Positions 6,601 through 11,570 of a DNA stretch of 11,570 nucleotides are shown here, piece after piece. Origin of the DNA: Anaerolineae bacterium (lineage in GTDB: Bacteria > Chloroflexota > Anaerolineae > 4572-78 > J111); the NCBI GenBank assembly GCA_020433785.1, contig JAGRCC010000088.1, positions 427-11,996 of the forward strand. Reading direction: 5' to 3'. Each line of letters begins with the position of its first letter. The first letter of the stretch is position 1. Under the pieces are notes generated by a model, which ran no database searches, had not been told where the DNA came from, and worked only from the letters and a program-made list of their open reading frames with translations. The translations under genes and the position numbers were made by a program.

Positions 6601-9600
6601 AAGATCGGTCACAGCTTGCCGATAATTTTCTTGGGCCAAATAAGCTCTAGCCCGGTTGAGGTAGAGCGATCCGCTGCCGCCGTTCAAGGCCACGGCCTGG
6701 CTGAAATCACTGACAGCCTGCGGGTAGTTGCCCAGGTGGGCCTGAGCCTGACCGCGTTGGTCAAAGTAATCGGCGCTGCCGGGAGCTAGCCGGATCGCCT
6801 GATTGAAGTCGCCGACCGCCTTAGTGTAATCGCCCTGCCGGTTGTAAAGTATACCTCGCCAATAGTAAAGCTGTGCCTCATCCGGCTCCAGACGAATAGC
6901 CCGATTGAAATCCTCAATCGCCTTGAGCGACAGATTTTGGCGCGTATAGGCCAGACCGCGCTGCTTAAAAGCGGCCGCCAAACGGCCGTCCAGTTTGATG
7001 GCTTCACTGAAATCCTCGATAGCCTGGTCGTCAACCGACCGGGCCACGTAGACCAGTCCGCGCCGGTAGAAATAGGGCGCCTGCCGCCGGTCAAGCTGGA
7101 TGGCCTGATTATAATCCTGAAGCGCCCCCACTAAATCCGGTTCCGGTCGGTCGCAGAGGGCGTTAGCCCGATTGAAGTAAAAATCAGCCTGCCGGGGATC
7201 GAGGTCGATGGCCTGGTTGTAATCATCGATAGCCTGGTCGAAATCATCCAGCGCGGCCAGGGTAGCTCCCCGCTGATTGAGCGCCAAGGCGTGCTCGCCA
7301 TCGAACTCCAAAACCTCGTTGAAATCCTCGATGGCCTCATCGTGATGCTGCAACGCACTTAAAGCAATGCCGCGCCGATAAAGCACCTCGCTCCGCCAGC
7401 CGTCACGCTCTAGCGCCTGGTTGTAATCGTCAATGGCTTCATCAAAATTGCCCTGCCCGGCTTGGGCCACGCCCCGGTAAAAGTAAACCGAGGGCAGCGT
7501 CGCATCCAACCTAATGGCCTGGTTGAAATCCTCAACCGCCCGGGGATAATCCTGCTGCCGAATTCTGGCCCGGCCCCGGTTGTAGAACGCTCCGGCCGAG
7601 GTGGGGTTGAGCGTGATCACCTGGTTCAAATCGCCGATGGCCAGCATGTGCTCGCCCTGTTCCAGATAAGCTTGCCCCCGATACTTAAAGACGTTCAGCC
7701 GGTCGGCCTCACTCAAATCCAGGGCCAGCGCTTGATCAAAATCTTCGATGGCCTGGTCGTAATCCTGCAAGGTCATCGAGGCCAGTCCGCGCCGGTACAG
7801 CGCCGCGCCGCTCCGGGGATTCAAGAATAGGGCCTGGTTGAAATCTTCGATAGCTTGCCCGGCGCTGGCCTCGGCCGACTCATGGACCAAGCTGTAGTCC
7901 ATCGTAATGCAGCCGCGATAGTAGTACGGCACGTCGCTGTCGGGGTTGAGTTGGATGGCCCGGTCGAAATCGGCCAGCGCCGGTTCGATCTCCCCCACAG
8001 CGGCATAGGCCTGACCCCGCCCGGCCAGCGTTTCGACATCCTGCGCGTCGAGTTGCAGCGCCTGGCTGAAATCGGCCACGGCCCCGTCGTAATCGGCTTG
8101 AGCCAGGTACACCTTACCCCGATTCTTGTACGCCGCCAGGTTTTGATTATCGAGGTTTAGGGCGCGCGAAAAATCGGCGATGGAATGCTCCAGGTGCGAC
8201 AGCCGGGCCAGGGCGTACCCCCGCTCATTATAGGCTTTGCTCAACGCCTCGACCGAGAGGGGCAGAGGCGATACTTTGGCCGGCGTTGGTTTGATATCCT
8301 CTTCCGGCTGTGGCGTCGGGGTGTAGTCGATCGTTTCGCCGGTTTCGTCGAGTATTTCGGTATGAACCGGCGCATCGATAACCTCAGCCGCGCCAACCGG
8401 CTGGGGAGTGCTCACCGTGACCGGCGACTGCTCACCCTCGGCCAGCACCTCCACGGCGGCGGGTTGTTTAATCTGCTCGCTGAGATCGATGGCCTGATCG
8501 TAATCCTCAATCGCCGGCTCAAACTGCTCTCGACGGCTGTAGGCCATACCGCGCTGATAAAATGCCACAGCCAGCCCAGGGCTGAGTTCGATGGCCCGGT
8601 TGTAATCGTTGATGGCCCGCTCATAATCACCTTGCTCGGCGTAAGCCAGGCCGCGCCGGGTGTACAGGTGAGCATCCTCAGGCGCCAGAGCCAAGGCCCG
8701 CTCAAAATCTTCAACGGCCCGCGCAAAGTTTTCGGCGGGCGGCATGGTGTAAGCCAAGCCGCGTTGGTAGTAAACGTCTTTAATTGATAATTGATAATTG
8801 AGGGGCAATTGATAATTGATAATTGATAATTGATAATTGGGGAATGGAGATTGGAGATTGGAGATTGAGTTGGCTACCTTGCCAGTTTGCCCCTCTGCAA
8901 CCCTGTCTCCTTGTCCCCCTGTACCTCTGCCACTTTCCGATCCTGCCACTTTGCCGCCTTGTCCCCCTGCTACTCTGCTACTCTGCAACTCTGTTTCATC
9001 GATCCCGTCCAAGGCGCGGTCGAAGTAGCGGATGGCGCGAACGGGGTCGCGGCGTTGAAGAAGGGCTACCCCTAAGTTATATAAAGAAAGGCGATCGGTG
9101 GGATCGAGGCGGATGGCCTGGTCGAAATCGGCGACGGCCTGATCCGGGTTGTTTTGCCGGTGGTAGACCAGACCGCGCTGTTGATAGGCGACGGCATGGC
9201 GAGGGTCGCGTTCGATCGTGCGGCTGAAATCGGCGATGGCTTGATCGAGTTGGTCTTGAGCGGCGTAAGCCAGGCCGCGCCGGAAATAGGCTTCGACGTT
9301 GTCGGGCTGAAGTTCGATGGCCCGACTAAAGTCACGGGCCGCCTGGGCCAGCTCTTGCAGATCGGCGTAAGCCAGGCCGCGATAAAAGTAGGGCATCGCC
9401 TCGCCCGGTTTTAAGAGAATGGCTTTGGCATAATCTTCGATGGCCCGATCATAATCGCCCTGCCGGGCAAAGGCCTGACCGCGATCGATTAATAGCGCGG
9501 GGTTGTCGGCATCGAGGCGGATGGCCTGGTCGAAATCGTCAACGGCCCGCAAGGGATCGGCAGTGGGCAGGTATCGATAGGCTTGCCCGCGCAGATGATA

Positions 9601-11570
9601 CAACGCGGCATTGTCCGGCCGGCTCGCCATCGCCTGACTCAAATCGGCGATGGCGCTTTCAAAATCGCCCTGAGCCAGGTAGGCCAAACCGCGCTCGATG
9701 TAGAGCGGCGCGTCATCATCAAGCTGCAACCCCCGGCTGTAATGCTCGATGGCCGGACCGGGTTCGTTATCCACCTGGTAACTGTAACCCAACCAACTGT
9801 GAGCCATCGCTTGGATCGGGCCGGGTAATGGGTCGCCGGATAAAAGTTCGGTGAGTATGGGGCGGAGATCGGTCCAGCGGCCGGAAAGCCAAGTAGAGAA
9901 TTGAGAATTGAGAATTGAGAATTGAGAATGGTCGTCGGAATGAGCGTATCCGGATTCCTTTAGATAGGTCAGGAGGTCGAGGAGGAGGGCGGGTTGGTAG
10001 GTGAGGGCGGTGAGGCTGATGGGATAGAGAAAGTCGGCGACTTGGGTTTCGTCTGTGGCCAGGGTGTGGCGAAGGCGTTCGAGGGCGGTGGTGCGATATT
10101 TGATTGAGGCTGTCGGCGAGGCTGTGTCTGAAGGGGGGCTGGTCACCGGGGTAGGGATAGGCGCGAGACTGCCGCCGAGATTGACCGGCGGGAGAATCTG
10201 GCCGCTGTTGAGACGCGGTTGGGGCGTGGGAGCCGGAGCCGCCAATGCGGGCCGGAGATCGGCTTGGAGCCGGGCCAGTTCAGCATCGAGATAATCGAGC
10301 AGGTTGCGCCGATCAACCGCTTCAGTTGGGTCGGTTTCAAGCAGCGCTTCAGCCAAGGTGGGGTGTAGTTCGAACTGCTCCAACAGCTCATTGATTTTGA
10401 TCAACGCCTGCCGGCTAATTAACCAGTAAAAAGCAGTGCGCCCCGCTTCCGGGCCGAGCAATCGAGCCAAACGAGGCTGGTCGAACGAGCCGAGCCGGGC
10501 GGCGGCCGTTAGCCAGCCGCGCTGCGTTTCGGTTAACCCGGCCAGCAGATCGATGCCTTCACCCCGAGGAGCCGAGGCTGCCCCGCTGGTTAGCCAAACG
10601 CTCAACCACAGCGGCAGCCGGCCGGTAGCCTGGCTGATCGGCTCGATGGCCGCCGGATCGGTCAGGTGGGTGTTCTTCTGCATAAAATCGACCATCTCGG
10701 TCGGGGTAAAGGGGGCCAACGGCAGCGGCAGGATCACATCGACCCACGGCGTCCAGGCGTCATCATCATCGGGCAGCGGTTCCCGCCCAGCCAGCACCAA
10801 GCGCAGATCGCAGTCAATCGCGTCGCGCAGGTGACCCAGCAGGTATGTCAGCAGCCACTCACGCGCCGCCGGGTGCAGCCGGTCGAAATCATCGAAGATC
10901 AAGACGATCCGATCAACCGCCTCGGCCAGGTCAGAATTGGCTTCGGCATTATCCGGGCTAAGCCTGTCGCCGCCATCGCTTATTTCATACGGTCTACGCC
11001 CGACGCTTTGGTTCAAATCCATAACTAGCGCTTCCGTCAGCAGCGTAATTGGCGATTCAAAGGCGAGGGCCAGCTCGTCAGCCGACCAACGCAGGCTAGC
11101 GAATTGATCGAGATCGGGTGAAGAAGACTCTAGCGTGGGATCGAGGCCCAGCAAAACCGGCCGCTCAAAATGGCGGGCAACCTGGCGCGCATCGATGGTG
11201 CGGGCCAAGGCGGTTTCGCGCAGCGATTGGCGCAGTTCGAACAGCCGGTTGAACCGGGGGGTAGGCACCGGCTCACCGGCTCGATGCAGTCCATCGGCGA
11301 TGGCCCACAGTAGGTTGACGGCATCGTGCCCGAACAAGGCGCTGTCGTCGATGCGGCTGTAGATGGTTTGATCAGGCCGGTACCACTCCAGTTCATCCAG
11401 CAGCCGGCTTTTACCAACGCCGCCGGGACCGGAGACGGCGGTGATTAAGCGGACTTGCGGGTGGTCTTTAGGGCGGTGAAAATGAAGTCGGTACAGACCA
11501 ATTTCTTTTTCGCGACCGGCGAAAACGGATTGCCCCGGCTCAGGTTGGGGCAGGGGTCTTCGTTGAGCAA
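3634..11570 (-). CDS. Giant STAND-type NTPase with about 54 TPR repeats (5' end beyond right edge)
   Basis: Open to the right edge, so the N-terminus is missing; 2644 residues are visible, numbered here from the codon at 11568. An ATPase module comes first: VFAGREKEI (16-24), Walker A GPGGVGKS (47-54), Walker B IVLIFDD (221-227), sensor-like LVLAGRE (257-263) and GRLPL (316-320). These are STAND/AAA-type features, as in MalT, AfsR or NB-ARC relatives. A winged-helix-like segment (around LEQFELHPTLAEALLE) and a Pro/Thr linker (about 10100-10245) follow. Then come about 54 TPRs of the YxxRGxxY...AIxDFxxAIxLxP type, ending in a capping helix with PAFRRLFGYQ. The TTG at 11337 would remove Walker A and is not the true start. 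STAND proteins with TPRs usually couple ligand sensing to NTP-driven oligomerisation; the effector end is not visible. The ligand is unknown. Its stop is 11 bp before pmtA, so a link to membrane lipids, signalling or defence is possible but unproven. Confidence 0.88.
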   Translation of the reverse strand, partial: AQRRPLPQPEPGQSVFAGREKEIGLYRLHFHRPKDHPQVRLITAVSGPGGVGKSRLLDELEWYRPDQTIYSRIDDSALFGHDAVNLLWAIADGLHRAGEPVPTPRFNRLFELRQSLRETALARTIDARQVARHFERPVLLGLDPTLESSSPDLDQFASLRWSADELALAFESPITLLTEALVMDLNQSVGRRPYEISDGGDRLSPDNAEANSDLAEAVDRIVLIFDDFDRLHPAAREWLLTYLLGHLRDAIDCDLRLVLAGREPLPDDDDAWTPWVDVILPLPLAPFTPTEMVDFMQKNTHLTDPAAIEPISQATGRLPLWLSVWLTSGAASAPRGEGIDLLAGLTETQRGWLTAAARLGSFDQPRLARLLGPEAGRTAFYWLISRQALIKINELLEQFELHPTLAEALLETDPTEAVDRRNLLDYLDAELARLQADLRPALAAPAPTPQPRLNSGQILPPVNLGGSLAPIPTPVTSPPSDTASPTASIKYRTTALERLRHTLATDETQVADFLYPISLTALTYQPALLLDLLTYLKESGYAHSDDHSQFSILNSQFSTWLSGRWTDLRPILTELLSGDPLPGPIQAMAHSWLGYSYQVDNEPGPAIEHYSRGLQLDDDAPLYIERGLAYLAQGDFESAIADLSQAMASRPDNAALYHLRGQAYRYLPTADPLRAVDDFDQAIRLDADNPALLIDRGQAFARQGDYDRAIEDYAKAILLKPGEAMPYFYRGLAYADLQELAQAARDFSRAIELQPDNVEAYFRRGLAYAAQDQLDQAIADFSRTIERDPRHAVAYQQRGLVYHRQNNPDQAVADFDQAIRLDPTDRLSLYNLGVALLQRRDPVRAIRYFDRALDGIDETELQSSRVAGGQGGKVAGSESGRGTGGQGDRVAEGQTGKVANSISNLQSPFPNYQLSIINYQLPLNYQLSIKDVYYQRGLAYTMPPAENFARAVEDFERALALAPEDAHLYTRRGLAYAEQGDYERAINDYNRAIELSPGLAVAFYQRGMAYSRREQFEPAIEDYDQAIDLSEQIKQPAAVEVLAEGEQSPVTVSTPQPVGAAEVIDAPVHTEILDETGETIDYTPTPQPEEDIKPTPAKVSPLPLSVEALSKAYNERGYALARLSHLEHSIADFSRALNLDNQNLAAYKNRGKVYLAQADYDGAVADFSQALQLDAQDVETLAGRGQAYAAVGEIEPALADFDRAIQLNPDSDVPYYYRGCITMDYSLVHESAEASAGQAIEDFNQALFLNPRSGAALYRRGLASMTLQDYDQAIEDFDQALALDLSEADRLNVFKYRGQAYLEQGEHMLAIGDLNQVITLNPTSAGAFYNRGRARIRQQDYPRAVEDFNQAIRLDATLPSVYFYRGVAQAGQGNFDEAIDDYNQALERDGWRSEVLYRRGIALSALQHHDEAIEDFNEVLEFDGEHALALNQRGATLAALDDFDQAIDDYNQAIDLDPRQADFYFNRANALCDRPEPDLVGALQDYNQAIQLDRRQAPYFYRRGLVYVARSVDDQAIEDFSEAIKLDGRLAAAFKQRGLAYTRQNLSLKAIEDFNRAIRLEPDEAQLYYWRGILYNRQGDYTKAVGDFNQAIRLAPGSADYFDQRGQAQAHLGNYPQAVSDFSQAVALNGGSGSLYLNRARAYLAQENYRQAVTDLDQAIALLPDSVPAYVLRGQANLQLGQIDLVHRDAEQALTLDPKNAEAFALRGAAYARQASYNQAVADYNQAIALKPKMNHYLQRGMALYEQGQYQPAIKDFDRAFELASGASNGTADKALLYKYRGQTYAALGDTEKAEADLDEAAALLLDKPIHDVTRKSGPLDEQVGEIFSQRGMLQAKQGHFEQAIENFDQAIKLNPRDRRALYQRGLAHAGQNDLRRATADFNEVIVLDPQAADAFYQRGLVYARQGQYSSALEDYNQTLLLKPGQADVVYHKALAYTELGQLVEAVESFNLAARLDPAEASTFYGRGRAYFKQENFTAAEADFNRALGLQPDDETRAACLYYRGIIFSRRGDHAQALTDFNEAIELAPAEARLLNERGRVHAATEAYAPAIADFDRALALEPEMVDGYTNRGLVYSRQSHYSQAIADYDRAIELGTTNQNDETKPEQARLYRYRGLAHLRMDNYAGAVDDFSGSLRLHPADAFTLNQRGLAQARLKSYAKALDDFDEALRLNPKYADALANRGQLYLEQNDPGRAMRDLNQAIRLRPQSAAILFDRGRVYLMQRQYQRAITDFGQSIQIDPDQWEAYYQRGLALLYQNEAAQAIDDFKRAIALNPNEADVCHNLGLAYAHLGQYNQALDSYTQALALQPDNVVVLQNRALVLAALQKYGESLTDFSRVVELEPDNGAAYNYRGSIHANNQQYPQAIDDFTKAIMLDGEVATYYHNRGIIYMQQGAANAAIEDFNAAIRLNPDDPAVYTNSGNAYFKQGDYLRAIEDYNQALRLDNNNPATYKNRGLAYSKLGNHQQAVKDYSRTLYLDPEDVAAYNSRGEAYDALGEHHLAIQDYEQALAHDPDNTGTLYNRALAYYDEGNYEQALQDFNQAITINPNDAAAYLNRGLTFYNQGSYSNAMKDFDRVIQLDPDNAEAVYHKACVLALLNNDDASVNWLTQAIELDGAKREAAQNNPDFEGLWYKPAFRRLFGYQ
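8235..8480 (-). other. Thr/Pro/Glu-rich linker between TPR blocks
   Basis: About 80 residues between TPR units 11 and 12 lack the TPR pattern. They are acidic and Pro/Thr-rich (for example TPQPVGAAEV, DYTPTPQPEED, KPTPAKVSPLP), typical of a flexible, disordered linker. It separates the first 11 TPRs and the ATPase from the 43-unit array. It could act as a hinge. No known motif was recognised. Confidence 0.7.
8781..8867 (-). repeat. In-frame heptanucleotide tandem repeat block
   Basis: On the coding strand this block is made of 7-nt units: three CAATCTC, one CATTCCC, four CAATTAT and one CAATTGC (8805-8867). A 4-nt break follows, then two more CAATTAT and a 6-nt partial unit (8781-8800). Three heptamers equal 21 nt, so the protein shows a 7-residue period (NYQLSII, NYQLPL, NYQLSIK). 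It lies between TPR 8 and TPR 9 without breaking the frame. It resembles short tandemly repeated repetitive (STRR) heptamers known from filamentous cyanobacteria, and is far more AT-rich than the gene around it. Confidence 0.92.
8875..8994 (-). repeat. In-frame degenerate octanucleotide tandem repeat block
   Basis: On the coding strand this is 15 consecutive 8-nt units of the form RSARRSNN, for example GCAGAGTA twice, then GCAGGGGG, ACAAGGCG and GCAAAGTG. Eight-nt units give a 24-nt, 8-residue protein period: RVAGGQGG, KVAGSESG, RGTGGQGD, RVAEGQTG, KVAN. It directly adjoins the heptamer block, so the two form one composite in-frame insert of about 214 bp between TPR 8 and TPR 9. The encoded segment is Gly/Gln/Ser-rich, low complexity and probably disordered. 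Confidence 0.88.
9896..9930 (-). repeat. Second in-frame heptamer repeat in the giant gene
   Basis: Five tandem 7-nt units (four AATTCTC-type and one variant) encode HSQFSILNSQFS within the giant protein, just before the first TPR. The unit differs from the 8781-8867 heptamer by one or two bases, so both belong to one repeat family. The frame is kept. Confidence 0.9.
10100..10245 (-). other. Pro/Thr/Ser-rich linker after the NTPase module
   Basis: About 48 residues (APAPTPQPRLN to SPTASIKY) are rich in Pro, Thr, Ser and Ala with no predicted fold. They separate the STAND ATPase and winged-helix-like part from an alpha-helical segment leading into the TPR array. This is probably an interdomain linker. 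Confidence 0.7.

Larger units (their letters stand above)
3640..9815 (-). repeat. Tetratricopeptide repeat array, about 54 units, within the giant gene
   Basis: Counted by eye, about 54 units of mostly 34 residues (102 bp). There are 8 units at roughly 9000-9815, 3 at 8481-8780 and 43 at 3640-8234. The blocks are separated by the microsatellite insert (8781-8994) and a Thr/Pro/Glu-rich linker (about 8235-8480). Conserved positions are Tyr, Arg-Gly and Tyr/Ala in helix A and AIxDF/Y plus AIxLxP in helix B. A few units carry longer loops, for example around 7860-7900 (SAEASAG) and 6100-6160. The 43-unit block would form a very long superhelix. Units differ clearly at DNA level, so this is not recent tandem amplification. 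Confidence 0.9.

Noticed and set aside
8781..8994. Repeat block as a CRISPR array or insertion sequence
   Set aside because: The units are 7-8 nt with no spacers, no terminal inverted repeats and no transposase. It is a microsatellite-like array.
8185..9414. Other plus-strand open frames opposite the giant gene, including those through the repeats
   Set aside because: They are shadows of the minus-strand code, without ribosome binding sites or recognisable domains.
3640..9815. TPR array as recent DNA-level tandem duplication
   Set aside because: Units share short motifs at protein level but differ clearly in DNA sequence. No near-identical long repeats were seen.
11335..11337. TTG as start of the giant gene
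   Set aside because: The frame stays open to the right edge and encodes the GREKE box and Walker A upstream of this codon, so starting here would remove the ATP-binding loop.

Overview
The window is a compact bacterial chromosome segment in which every gene lies on the minus strand, so transcription runs from the right edge to the left edge. A phylum-level guess is Chloroflexota. This is inferred from a giant TPR protein, short AT-rich heptamer microsatellites inside a GC-richer gene, an L31 with a long C-terminal extension, and a Gram-positive-like rpmE-tdk order. No rRNA or other decisive marker is present. I saw no tRNA, CRISPR array, transposase or phage gene.

Right part (3634 to beyond 11570): one enormous open frame, cut off at its 5' end by the window edge. 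The visible 2644 residues start with a STAND-type P-loop NTPase module (GREKE box, Walker A GPGGVGKS, Walker B IVLIFDD, an LVLAGRE sensor-like motif and a GRLPL motif). A winged-helix-like segment and a Pro/Thr linker follow, then about 54 tetratricopeptide repeats by eye. The Walker A motif lies upstream of the most obvious in-window start codon, so the true start is outside the window. In-frame tandem heptamers and octamers interrupt the coding sequence at two places, both outside the TPR helices.

Middle part (1536-3622): three closely packed genes follow the giant gene: a PmtA-like phospholipid N-methyltransferase, a CDP-alcohol phosphatidyltransferase of the PssA type, and a short phosphatidylserine decarboxylase. 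Together they predict the route CDP-diacylglycerol to PS to PE to N-methylated PE or phosphatidylcholine. The gaps are 11 bp (giant gene to pmtA), 62 bp (pmtA to pssA) and 0 bp (pssA to psd), so the STAND-TPR protein is probably co-transcribed with the membrane-lipid genes.

Left part (1-1503): a consensus sigma-70-type promoter (TTGACA, 16 bp spacer, TATAAT) with a terminator-like hairpin almost at its start site drives rplU (L21), rpmA (L27) and rpmE (L31). An intrinsic-terminator-like hairpin then precedes the 5' end of a thymidine kinase gene (tdk), which runs off the left edge. L31 has lost its zinc ligands and carries an extension resembling the helix-hairpin-helix C-terminal domain of RNA polymerase alpha.

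The most notable points are the giant STAND-TPR protein coupled to phospholipid synthesis, the translated microsatellites within it, the L31 extension, a PssA active-site variant and the promoter-plus-terminator arrangement upstream of rplU. No intergenic gap exceeds 150 bp.
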